Assembly (NCBI GenBank): GCA_004298605.1
Contig: SCPW01000196.1
Coordinates: 1-6,493, forward strand
DNA: 6,493 nucleotides
DNA from: Gallionella sp.
GTDB lineage: Bacteria; Pseudomonadota; Gammaproteobacteria; Burkholderiales; Gallionellaceae
Direction: 5' to 3'
Of this stretch, positions 1 to 5,846 are shown piece by piece. A program made the position numbers and the translations under genes. The number at the start of each line of letters is the position of its first letter. Position 1 is the first letter of the stretch. The notes under the pieces were generated by a model. It was not told the DNA's origin and searched no databases. It saw only the letters and a program-made list of their open reading frames with translations.

Positions 1-52
1 TTCTTTCGAATCAACAACATAGAAATTCGCAGGCTGCCCTCCATGGCCCTGG

Positions 53-75
53 ATTCCGCCAATCCCTGGCGGAAT
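53..75. repeat. Short REP-like palindrome downstream of hsdM remnant
   Basis: Perfect 9-bp arms ATTCCGCCA (53-61) and TGGCGGAAT (67-75) enclose the 5-nt loop ATCCC, followed by GACGG. The shape and the ATTCC-CGCC...GGCG-GGAATGACGG flavour resemble the dispersed REP-like palindromes common in proteobacterial intergenic DNA. It lies about 100 bp beyond the hsdM remnant stop and could fold as an RNA hairpin at the end of that transcript. Read leftwards it has no T-tract, so I do not call it an intrinsic terminator. The rest of 1-173 shows no gene I can support. Whether it is a dispersed repeat cannot be decided from a single copy. Confidence 0.5.
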
Positions 76-173
76 GACGGAGTTCCAAATGCAGTCTGAG
101 AATCTGACAAAGTAGAATTAGAGACTAACCCTTGGTCGTGAAGATTGGGTGACGGTGAGTGTTTGCCGTAAGT

Positions 174-596
174 TCACAATGCCGCCGCGATTTCCCTGAA
201 GCTATTCAAACCGGCCTCAAGGTTTTCGATGATCTCCTGGGCCAGTTCGTCCGGCTCCGGCAAATTATCCAGATCAGCCAGGCTCTTATCCTTGAGCCAG
301 AAAATATCCAGGCTGGTTTTATCGCGCGCGACGATTTGTTCGAAGTTGAGCTGCTTGTTGGATGTGGTCGCCCAGAAATCCTGGCGGTTGTAGGTCAGGT
401 CATCCTTCTCCTGCTCGCCTTCCTCGTTGGTGAAGCTCATCGCGCTTTTTTTGCCGAATGGCGGATTGGCCAGCACATAGTCATAGCGTTTGCCGCTATC
501 GGCCACCAGCGCATCGTTCGACGACACCATGCCGTCGCCGTCGATCTCGCCGATGTTGTGCAGAAACATATTCATCAACGCCAAGCGGCGCGTACC
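174..596 (-). pseudogene. hsdM: hsdM remnant: type I DNA methyltransferase fragment with 5' truncation and internal deletion
   Basis: This is a piece of the modification (N6-adenine methyltransferase) subunit of a type I restriction-modification system. From the TTG at 584 the frame reads 136 residues. It opens with the HsdM segment RRLALMNMFLHNIG, then carries catalytic motif IV as NPPF (residues 40-43), followed by the family sequence up to TSNKQLNF (75-81). It then jumps directly to the C-terminal family segment ARDKTSLDIFWL (86-97) and runs to a normal-looking HsdM C-terminus. In intact HsdM these blocks are separated by roughly 130 residues, so an in-frame internal block is missing near 333-344. 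The whole N-terminal region, including SAM-binding motif I, is also absent. HsdM similarity starts at about 585-596, where the DNA joins the hsdS 5' end in another frame. No convincing start codon or ribosome site serves it. I regard it as non-functional. Family identity is secure; the size of the missing block is from memory of the family. Confidence 0.85.
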
Positions 597-727
597 GCAG
601 GCATCGGCACAAATGAAACTTCCAAATCATCAGGAATCCCGGCTTTATCAAGTGTCGGGTTTACAGCGGTGATCTCAGAAATTTTGGCTTTGCACCAAGC
701 ATTAGGCAGCACTTCAGTATCACTCAT
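575..727 (-). pseudogene. hsdS: hsdS 5' remnant: type I specificity subunit, first ~45 codons
   Basis: A 50-residue reading frame from ATG (727-725) to TGA (577-575). Its N-terminus matches the start of type I S subunits: LPNAWCKAKISEITAVNP, then the family signature IPDDLEVSFVPMPAV at residues 31-45. HsdS recognises the DNA target through two target-recognition domains; here only the lead-in to the first one remains. After V45 the frame reads five foreign residues and stops, because the DNA has switched to hsdM sequence in a different frame. The ATG overlaps the mntA stop as TGATG, so the start is still translationally coupled. A typical HsdS has 400 residues or more, so this cannot be functional. 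The local base composition looks more AT-rich than its neighbours. It could express a 50-residue peptide, but I see no reason to assign one a role. Confidence 0.8.
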
Positions 728-1056
728 CACGCCACCACTTCATTCAACTCGTCTTTGCGATAAAACACCACGCCCACGCGCTCGATATGCGCCAATAAAT
801 TGGGGTTGTCGATGTCGGCCTTCAGCGATAAATCCACCTGATAGGGAATGGGAGAGTCTTCCAGCCGTCCGGCGATTTGCGCCAGCAGGCGATGATCGAG
901 CCCTGCGCCCACCAGCGTCAGGTCGATGTCGGAGCCCTTGCTATAGTTGCCCTTGGCGCGGGAACCATAGAGGATGGCTTGCTCAATCCCGGGATAGTCG
1001 GCCAGGATGGCGCGAACCGTGGCGAGGGTTAGCTCTGACAATCCGAAACGGGTCAT
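727..1056 (-). CDS. mntA: MntA-like minimal nucleotidyltransferase antitoxin
   Basis: 109 residues, the usual length for a minimal (MNT) polymerase-beta-fold nucleotidyltransferase. The active-site signature GSX10DXD is complete: G31-S32, then D43 and D45 in GSDIDL, with the third carboxylate probably D75 in YQVDLS. In characterised HEPN/MNT modules the MntA partner neutralises the HepT RNase by transferring AMP to a tyrosine near its catalytic motif. The role here is inferred from that family and from the adjacent partner. The start ATG (1056-1054) overlaps the hepT stop as ATGA. A longer frame from 1200 exists but would run deep inside hepT, so I chose 1056. Its stop overlaps the hsdS remnant start as TGATG. 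All three catalytic acids are present and the gene looks intact. It belongs to the HI0073-like group rather than to the larger kanamycin-nucleotidyltransferase enzymes. Confidence 0.88.
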   Translation of the reverse strand: MTRFGLSELTLATVRAILADYPGIEQAILYGSRAKGNYSKGSDIDLTLVGAGLDHRLLAQIAGRLEDSPIPYQVDLSLKADIDNPNLLAHIERVGVVFYRKDELNEVVA

Positions 1057-1469
1057 GCTTGCAGTCTGGACTGCATTTCTTGTTGCAGGGCGAGGAAGGC
1101 GGCGTGATAGCCGCCGACGATGGCGCTGACCAACTCTTCCGCGAGCGCCTTGTTGTAGGTGTGCGAGGAAAGGTTGCGCTTCTCTATCATGTCCATCCAC
1201 AGTTCGCCATCAATCAGCAAGTCGCGCCTGAACGCTTCGCGCACCGCGCCCCGTGACCCGACAATGCCCGTGATTCCCTCGTAGGCGAGGAAATCCTTGA
1301 GCACATTCCAGGCCAGTTCGTGCACAATCTCAAAGCCCTGGATGACGCCCTGTTTTTCCAGGTCGGAAAGGGGGCGCTGCCGGGAAAGTTCGACGGCCTG
1401 CGTCAATTGTTCGAGTGCCCGGTTGAAATTGTCGAAGCGTTGTTTCCAGCGTATGTCTTGTGTGTTCAT
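1053..1469 (-). CDS. hepT: HepT-like HEPN toxin (nucleotidyltransferase substrate-binding family, HI0074-like)
   Basis: 138 residues, all-helical in appearance, matching the family annotated as nucleotidyltransferase substrate-binding protein (HI0074-like). The HEPN RNase signature RX4-6H is visible as R98-N-L-S-S-H103, followed by T and Y105, giving the R-X4-H-X-Y arrangement. In characterised HepT/MntA pairs this tyrosine is the residue modified by AMP. A second conserved patch is HELAWNVLKDFL at residues 50-61. The expected role is a growth-arresting RNase held in check by the MntA product encoded immediately downstream with an ATGA overlap. The ATG at 1469 overlaps the stop of the preceding HsdR-like ORF, also as ATGA. 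A GAGG ribosome-binding motif (1480-1483) lies 10 nt upstream of the start. The toxin-first, antitoxin-second order is common for this module. The gene is complete, with no missing key residue. Confidence 0.88.
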   Translation of the reverse strand: MNTQDIRWKQRFDNFNRALEQLTQAVELSRQRPLSDLEKQGVIQGFEIVHELAWNVLKDFLAYEGITGIVGSRGAVREAFRRDLLIDGELWMDMIEKRNLSSHTYNKALAEELVSAIVGGYHAAFLALQQEMQSRLQA

Positions 1470-1657
1470 GCGGCCAGTACCTCGTTGAGTTCGTCCAGCA
1501 ATGCGTCCATGTTTGCGCCGAACAGTTGGTGCATTTTACCCAGCCCACCTTGCCCATCGAACGGCGACATCTCCAGGTCGTCGCGCTCGATGTGGAAGGA
1601 GTTGGCGATGTGGTCGCGGATCATGCGCAGCCAGTCCATTTGTTCTTCATATTTCAT
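1466..1657 (-). CDS. hsdR: Stand-alone C-terminal segment of type I restriction subunit HsdR (likely remnant)
   Basis: 63 residues from ATG 1657, which overlaps the fic stop as TAATG; an in-frame TTG at 1672 is an alternative start. The sequence closely resembles the extreme C-terminus of HsdR subunits of the EcoEI-like group: MDWLRMIRDHIANSF, then HIERDDLEMSPFDGQGGLG and the terminal QLFG...MDALLDELNEVLAA. HsdR is the roughly 800-1000-residue ATP-dependent translocase/endonuclease, and its C-terminal helical part docks on the methyltransferase core. None of the nuclease or helicase motifs occurs upstream: the DNA on that side is fic. It is either what remains after deletion of most of hsdR or, less likely, a retained small protein. 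The short-gene reading is supported by coupling at both ends, since its stop overlaps the hepT start as ATGA. It cannot cut or translocate DNA by itself. Confidence 0.72.
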   Translation of the reverse strand: MKYEEQMDWLRMIRDHIANSFHIERDDLEMSPFDGQGGLGKMHQLFGANMDALLDELNEVLAA

Positions 1658-3021
1658 TATTTCTTCGTCCAAGCGGCGAACTCCAGCGGCCTCAAGCCAA
1701 AGCGGATGGCATTGCCAGCATGGAGTGTTTTGAATTCCGCCATTGTCAGTGCAATAAAACGCGGTTGATCTTCGTGCGCCACGGTGTCTGGCAGGGCGGC
1801 GCGAATCGCGGTTTCGTCGGCGGTCAATCCACCGAGAACAATGGCGCGCACCACTTCGGTCAGTTCATTGCGGTAGCGCAGGCGGAAGGTGTCCGGGGGG
1901 ACAAGCTGTTGTTGTACTGCGACATATTGCTGGCAGGAGCGTTCATATGCCCAGACGAAGACGTCGCGCAGCAGCTCAGTACGGTTAAGCTCATACACGC
2001 CCAGCATTGCATCGACATAGGCTTGCCGCGGCACGTCGATGAACGATAGTGGACACAGGTTGTGCTGGATGAACGGGATGTTGGCGGCCAGGCGGGAGAC
2101 GCGCTTGTTCACGTCCTCGAACGGTTGCAGGTAAGGCAGATGCACCATCAGGAAAAATGATTGCTCGAACGGGTCTTGAATTTCCGCCGCCATGTTTATC
2201 ACGATGCCGAACAGTTCTACCAAGCGTTGCGGCATGGCGATCGGCAGATAGATACTGCCGCCGATCTCCACCGCACGGTTGCGAATACGGCCACAGGCGA
2301 GCGGGTCGGGCATCAGACCGTCGGAAAGAAAGGCGTGCAGGGCAATGATGGTTTCAGAGGTGACGCCTGCATGTTCGATGTCGCGCACCAGATATTCGAT
2401 GGCTGATTTGTGGTTCAGGATCATCTGGGTTTCCAAGGCATCCTTGCCTTCCGCGGCTCGTCCGAATTCGATCAGCCGCTCGGTGTCGAGACGGCTGTAA
2501 GTGTTGCCTTCCAACCGGGACGATGCCCAGGAAAGATCGATCAGCAGCCGGTTGAGAATGTCGCGGGCAAACGTGCCTGCCGGCGTTTGTTCGGCGGGCG
2601 AGCGCCCCAGGCTGTGCAACTGGCCGCGCAGGGCTTCGGGGAGGTACGCGGTCTGGTTGGGCTGGTACTGTTCCAGGAATCCAATCCGATAGCTGACGGG
2701 CGTGCGTTGCCCGCGCGGCTGGCGCACGTAGGCTTTGATTTCCTCGCTTTCGGGCGAAATGGGGACATAAACCTCGCCGGTCGCCGCCATGGCATCGGCG
2801 CCTGCGATGGCTGGCGCCAGCCGATACTTGATCGCACGCCCATCGCCTTCGGTAATCAGCCGCTGCTGTGCGATCAGGGTGGTCAGGCGGCGCTGTAGCG
2901 TGCGGCGCGCCAAGTTGGCGCCTACCGACTTGGCGATGCTCTCTATGCCCATGCCTTCAGGGTGTTGAGCGATCAGTTCCACGATCTGATCAAGCTCTTG
3001 GCGTAAGGCTGTTTTGGGCAT
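1657..3021 (-). CDS. fic: Fic-family protein with N-terminal winged helix and a His-to-Gln active-site motif
   Basis: 454 residues from the ATG at 3021 (MPKTALRQEL); an in-frame TTG at 3048 would add nine residues but has no better ribosome site. Residues about 5-70 look like a winged-helix DNA-binding domain with basic recognition-helix residues (ARRTLQRRL). The central Fic fold contains an inhibitory-helix motif of the S-x-x-x-E-G type (S167 to G172, SSRLEGN), typical of Fic proteins that carry their own inhibitor helix. The catalytic loop reads LQPFEDVNKRVSR: Q299 stands where HPFxxGN(G/K)R proteins have the catalytic His, and V304 where Gly is usual. Another helical, possibly wing-like segment follows at about 380-445. 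Fic enzymes usually transfer AMP to a protein hydroxyl; the substitutions make that activity doubtful here. I believe this QPFEDVNKR version recurs in a Fic subfamily, so it may be a specialised form rather than decay. It heads the overlapping gene train and follows an operator-like repeat array, consistent with autoregulation. Confidence 0.85.
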   Translation of the reverse strand: MPKTALRQELDQIVELIAQHPEGMGIESIAKSVGANLARRTLQRRLTTLIAQQRLITEGDGRAIKYRLAPAIAGADAMAATGEVYVPISPESEEIKAYVRQPRGQRTPVSYRIGFLEQYQPNQTAYLPEALRGQLHSLGRSPAEQTPAGTFARDILNRLLIDLSWASSRLEGNTYSRLDTERLIEFGRAAEGKDALETQMILNHKSAIEYLVRDIEHAGVTSETIIALHAFLSDGLMPDPLACGRIRNRAVEIGGSIYLPIAMPQRLVELFGIVINMAAEIQDPFEQSFFLMVHLPYLQPFEDVNKRVSRLAANIPFIQHNLCPLSFIDVPRQAYVDAMLGVYELNRTELLRDVFVWAYERSCQQYVAVQQQLVPPDTFRLRYRNELTEVVRAIVLGGLTADETAIRAALPDTVAHEDQPRFIALTMAEFKTLHAGNAIRFGLRPLEFAAWTKK

Positions 3022-3085
3022 GAAATTTTTCTGGGGTGTTGCATACAAGGCAATCGCGCCACTTTATCTGGCGCGAAAGGCGGTA

Positions 3086-3144
3086 TTGCGCGCCACTTTA
3101 TTTGGCGCGAAAAGCAGTATCGCGCCAAATAAAGTGGCGCGCAA
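3086..3144. repeat. 25-bp perfect inverted repeat (potential hairpin or cruciform)
   Basis: Arms 3086-3110 and 3120-3144 are perfectly complementary over 25 bp, with a 9-nt loop (AAAGCAGTA, 3111-3119). The arms consist of dyad copies B and C of the array, extended by two bases on the outside. RNA from either strand would form a very stable stem-loop, so it may also insulate the GGDEF-EAL gene from fic. No T-tract follows on the minus strand, so it is not a standard intrinsic terminator. Confidence 0.85.
3116..3144 (-). promoter_or_regulatory. Candidate sigma70-type promoter for the fic gene train, embedded in the repeat array
   Basis: Read on the minus strand, TTGCGC (3144-3139) and GATACT (3121-3116) are separated by 17 bp. 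The match to TTGACA is only 3/6, and to TATAAT 4/6. The spacer is essentially dyad copy C, and copy B would cover the transcription start and the following bases, so a repressor on either would block polymerase. The leader to the fic ATG would be about 90 nt. The weak consensus means that placement, more than base match, carries the case. Confidence 0.35.
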
Positions 3145-3164
3145 CGCTTTATCGCGCCATTTGT

Positions 3165-5714
3165 TCAATGACGATGAAGTTTTTGCAATATTTGCTCGAA
3201 AACCTCGGCTTCCGCCGGCTTGGCATAATAAAACCCCTGGCCGTAATCGCAGCCGGCGGCCGCCAGCAGCTCGTGCTGTTCCTGGGTTTCTATGCCTTCG
3301 GCGATGACTTTCAATCCCAGTTCGTGCGCCATGACGATGATGGCGGTGCACAGCGCCATGTTTTTCGAACCAGGAGCCAGCTCGCCGACGAATGCCTGGT
3401 CGATTTTCAAATAATCGATGTCGAACCTTTGCAGATAAGCCAGGGATGAATAACCGGTGCCGAAATCGTCGATGGCCACCTGGATGCCGGCGTCGCGGAA
3501 AACCAGCAGTTTTTCGTTGATGGTGGCGCTGGCGTCCAGCAGCAAGCCTTCGGTGATTTCCACGACGATGCTGTCGCCCGGCAGTTGCAGGCTGAGCAGG
3601 TGCTCCAGCCAGTCGTGGTGCAGCGATTCCCGGCTGTTGTATTGCACCGGCGAGGTGTTGATGCTGACCTGGAAGTCCGCGCAATACCTGCTGCGCCAGC
3701 GCGCAACCTGCCCGGCCGCCTGCCGGAACACCCAGTCGCCGATGTCGACGATGGTGCCGGTTTCTTCGGCGATGGGGATGAATGCCGCCGGGGTGATCAG
3801 GCCGTGTTCCGGGTGTTGCCAGCGGATCAGCGCTTCCGCTTTGCAGATGCCGCCGTCGGCCATGTCGACGATGGGTTGGTAGTGCAGTTTGAATTGGTTG
3901 CCGGCCAGGGCAACGTGCAGGTCGTTGGCGATGCGCATGCGGATCTGGGCGGCTTCCTGCATGGCGGGGGTAAAGTAGTGATAGCGGTTGCGGCCCTGGT
4001 TTTTGGCCGCGTACATCGCCTGATCGGCGTTTTTCAGCAAGGTGTCCAGCGTATCGGCGTCTTCCGGGTAAAACGTGATGCCGATGCTGGCCGACACGTG
4101 GGCCAGTTTGTCGCCCAACAGGAAAGGCTCGGCGAGTTTGCGCAGAATGTCCTTGGCGACGCGCTCCACGCAATGGCCGTAAAAATCGCGGCGGCTTTTT
4201 TCTCCTTCCAGCGCGGGATTGCCATGATCGTTGGGTTCGCCCAGATCGGTGAGGATGACGGTGAACTCATCGCCACCCAGGCGCGATACGATGTCGGTTT
4301 CGCGCACGCAGCCCAGCAACCGCCGCGTCGCTTCCTTGAGCAGCACGTCGCCCATGTCGTGTCCCAGCGTGTCGTTGACGGCCTTGAATTGATCCAGGTC
4401 GAGGAACAGCAGCGCCAGCGGCAGGTTGCTGCGGCGGGCTTTTTTGATTTCCAGCGACAGCCTGTCGTGAAACATGCGGCGGTTGGGCAAGCCGGTCAGC
4501 GGGTCGAAGTTGGCCTGCTGCCAGATCAATTCTTCCGAGGCTTTTTTCTGGGTGATGTCGGAGAACAGCGCGACGCGGCGGTGGGGCGTGCCGTCGGCGT
4601 TGTAAATGGTGTTGATGGTCAGCCGCTCGGCGTAGATTTCGCCGTTTTTGCGCCGGTTCCAGATTTCCCCCTGCCAGTGGCCGGAGCTGTTCAGATCGCG
4701 CCACAGGTTTTGGTAAAAGGCGGCGTCGTGCCGGCCGGATTTGAGGATACGGGGATTTTTGCCGACGGCTTCTTCCGCCGTATAGCCGGTCAGTACGGCA
4801 AAAGCCGGATTGACGCTGATGATGGTGCCGTCGGCATCGGTCACCGTCATGCCTTCACTGCTGTTCTGGAACACCAGCGTAGCCAGGCGCATGTCTTCTT
4901 CGGCGCGTTTGCGTTCCGTCACGTCCACCGCCATGGTGATGGCCAGCCGCCGGCCATCGGGCAGCGGCGCCAGCGGTCCGCTGCGCACGTCCCAGATCAG
5001 GTTGGCGCCGTCGGCGGTGCGTACGCTGAATTCGCCCAGGGTGGTCCAGCCGTCCTGGGTAAATTGTTGATCGACCACCCGCAGCATCGGTTCCAGCTGA
5101 TCCCTGCCATAGGCTTTGAGCAGCCAGTCGCGGACGGTGGCGATGTCGTGCTGGGTATAGCCGGTCAGTTCCGTCCACATGCGGTTGAGCAACACCACTT
5201 CGCCGTCTTCGGCGCGCAGCATGATGGGGATGGGGGCATCGGTCAAAGCCTGGCGGAAGCGCGCCTCGTTTTCCGCCGAAGCGATGCGCATGGCTTCGCT
5301 GCGCGTCAGTTCACGCTGGGCCATGCGGCGATGCGTGTAAAGGTCGAGAAAAATGGTCGCCTTGGACAATAAAATCAAATCGTCCACGGGCTTTTGGATG
5401 TAGTCGACGGCGCCGGCCTGATAGCCTTGCAGCCGGTGTTCCTGGTCTTCGTAAGTGGCGGTGACGAAAATGATGGGAATCTGCTGGGTGGAGGGTTCCT
5501 CCTTGAGCAGGCGGGCGACTTCGTAGCCGTCCATGCCGGGCATGTCCACGTCCAGCAGCAGCAAGGCAAAATCGTGGTCGACGCAAAATGCCAGCGCTTC
5601 GTTGCCCGAACCGGCCTCGACGACTTCGCAATTCAACCGGCCCAGCAGCTTGCGCATGGCGATGAGGTTGGCGCGGATGTCGTCGACCACCAGTATTTTC
5701 GGTTTTTCGAGCAT
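3165..5714 (-). CDS. Response regulator REC-PAS-PAS-GGDEF-EAL, c-di-GMP synthase/phosphodiesterase
   Basis: 849 residues, cytoplasmic, no membrane segment seen. REC domain (about 5-125): acidic pair D11-D12, phosphoacceptor D55 in LLLLDVDMPG, T85 and K108. Two PAS domains (about 150-270 and 280-390) each end in a PAC-like strand (DVTERKRAEE, DITQKKASEE). GGDEF domain (about 400-580): metal ligands D439 and D456, N447, the signature GGDEF at 480-484, and an inhibitory RxxD site at 471-474, five residues before it. EAL domain (about 595-845): E627 in EAL, N686, E719, E722, D749-D750 in DDFGTG, K770, E806 and Q826, so phosphodiesterase residues look complete. It should both make GTP-derived c-di-GMP and hydrolyse it, with the balance set by REC phosphorylation and PAS ligands. 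The GGDEF domain has an apparent insertion of about 20 residues near 492-514. The ATG at 5714 is chosen because REC begins at once (MLEKPKILVVDD) and an upstream in-frame stop allows no other sensible start. No strong ribosome site is visible. Confidence 0.93.
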   Translation of the reverse strand: MLEKPKILVVDDIRANLIAMRKLLGRLNCEVVEAGSGNEALAFCVDHDFALLLLDVDMPGMDGYEVARLLKEEPSTQQIPIIFVTATYEDQEHRLQGYQAGAVDYIQKPVDDLILLSKATIFLDLYTHRRMAQRELTRSEAMRIASAENEARFRQALTDAPIPIMLRAEDGEVVLLNRMWTELTGYTQHDIATVRDWLLKAYGRDQLEPMLRVVDQQFTQDGWTTLGEFSVRTADGANLIWDVRSGPLAPLPDGRRLAITMAVDVTERKRAEEDMRLATLVFQNSSEGMTVTDADGTIISVNPAFAVLTGYTAEEAVGKNPRILKSGRHDAAFYQNLWRDLNSSGHWQGEIWNRRKNGEIYAERLTINTIYNADGTPHRRVALFSDITQKKASEELIWQQANFDPLTGLPNRRMFHDRLSLEIKKARRSNLPLALLFLDLDQFKAVNDTLGHDMGDVLLKEATRRLLGCVRETDIVSRLGGDEFTVILTDLGEPNDHGNPALEGEKSRRDFYGHCVERVAKDILRKLAEPFLLGDKLAHVSASIGITFYPEDADTLDTLLKNADQAMYAAKNQGRNRYHYFTPAMQEAAQIRMRIANDLHVALAGNQFKLHYQPIVDMADGGICKAEALIRWQHPEHGLITPAAFIPIAEETGTIVDIGDWVFRQAAGQVARWRSRYCADFQVSINTSPVQYNSRESLHHDWLEHLLSLQLPGDSIVVEITEGLLLDASATINEKLLVFRDAGIQVAIDDFGTGYSSLAYLQRFDIDYLKIDQAFVGELAPGSKNMALCTAIIVMAHELGLKVIAEGIETQEQHELLAAAGCDYGQGFYYAKPAEAEVFEQILQKLHRH

Positions 5715-5739
5715 GGGCTGAGTTGGGGCATGGGATGCA

Positions 5740-5763
5740 GGCGGAAAAGAATAACATTCCGCC
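5740..5763. promoter_or_regulatory. Short dyad upstream of the GGDEF-EAL gene
   Basis: Arms GGCGGAA (5740-5746) and TTCCGCC (5757-5763) form a perfect 7-bp dyad around a 10-nt AT-rich spacer, starting 26 bp before the GGDEF-EAL start codon. It sits in the 132-bp gap after cheB and could be a regulator site or a leader hairpin. No T-tract follows on the minus strand and no convincing promoter is visible in the gap. Confidence 0.3.
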
Positions 5764-5846
5764 GGTCATCAATGGGCTTTAGGCCATACGCTTGATGCAG
5801 GGTGATTTAGACCCCATCCGACGTGGAACCCGGTGGCGTACGAGAG

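Larger units (their letters stand above)
3054..3159. promoter_or_regulatory. Operator-like array: three 23-bp CGCGCCA/TGGCGCG dyads plus one half-site
   Basis: Three dyads share the form N-CGCGCCA, 7-nt AT-rich spacer, TGGCGCG-N. Copy A is 3054-3076 (spacer CTTTATC), copy B 3088-3110 (CTTTATT), and copy C 3120-3142, the inverted version (AATAAAG). A half-site CGCGCCA follows at 3153-3159. The GCGCCA blocks begin at 3056, 3090, 3122 and 3154, steps of 34, 32 and 32 bp, about three helical turns, so they would face the same side of the helix. Linkers after A and B are also alike (AAAGGCGGTAT and AAAAGCAGTAT). The array fills most of the space between the GGDEF-EAL stop and fic. I infer binding sites for a dimeric regulator, most simply the winged helix of the Fic protein. 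A dispersed palindromic repeat or an mRNA hairpin is the alternative. Confidence 0.6.

Noticed and set aside
53..75. Intrinsic terminator for the hsdM end
   Set aside because: The stem is good, but no run of T follows it on the minus strand and it lies about 100 bp past the stop.
1056..1200. Longer mntA version starting at 1200
   Set aside because: The extra residues are an out-of-frame reading of hepT and unlike the nucleotidyltransferase family; the ATG at 1056 with ATGA overlap gives the family length.
159..1256. Plus-strand open frame of 365 codons across hsdM, hsdS, mntA and hepT
   Set aside because: It runs antisense through four clearly recognisable minus-strand coding regions and matches nothing I recognise.
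3054..3159. CRISPR array
   Set aside because: The units are internally palindromic and only about 23 bp. The linkers are 9-11 bp and similar to each other, one unit is inverted, and no cas gene is present.
3585..5372. Long open frame on the plus strand (595 codons) opposite the GGDEF-EAL gene
   Set aside because: It is the antisense shadow of a gene with complete REC, PAS, GGDEF and EAL motifs. Its translation is low-complexity, rich in V, A, F, G and Q, and resembles no family I know.
5715..5846. Promoter for the GGDEF-EAL gene in the gap after cheB
   Set aside because: No pair of -35/-10-like hexamers with acceptable spacing was found; only a 7-bp dyad is visible.
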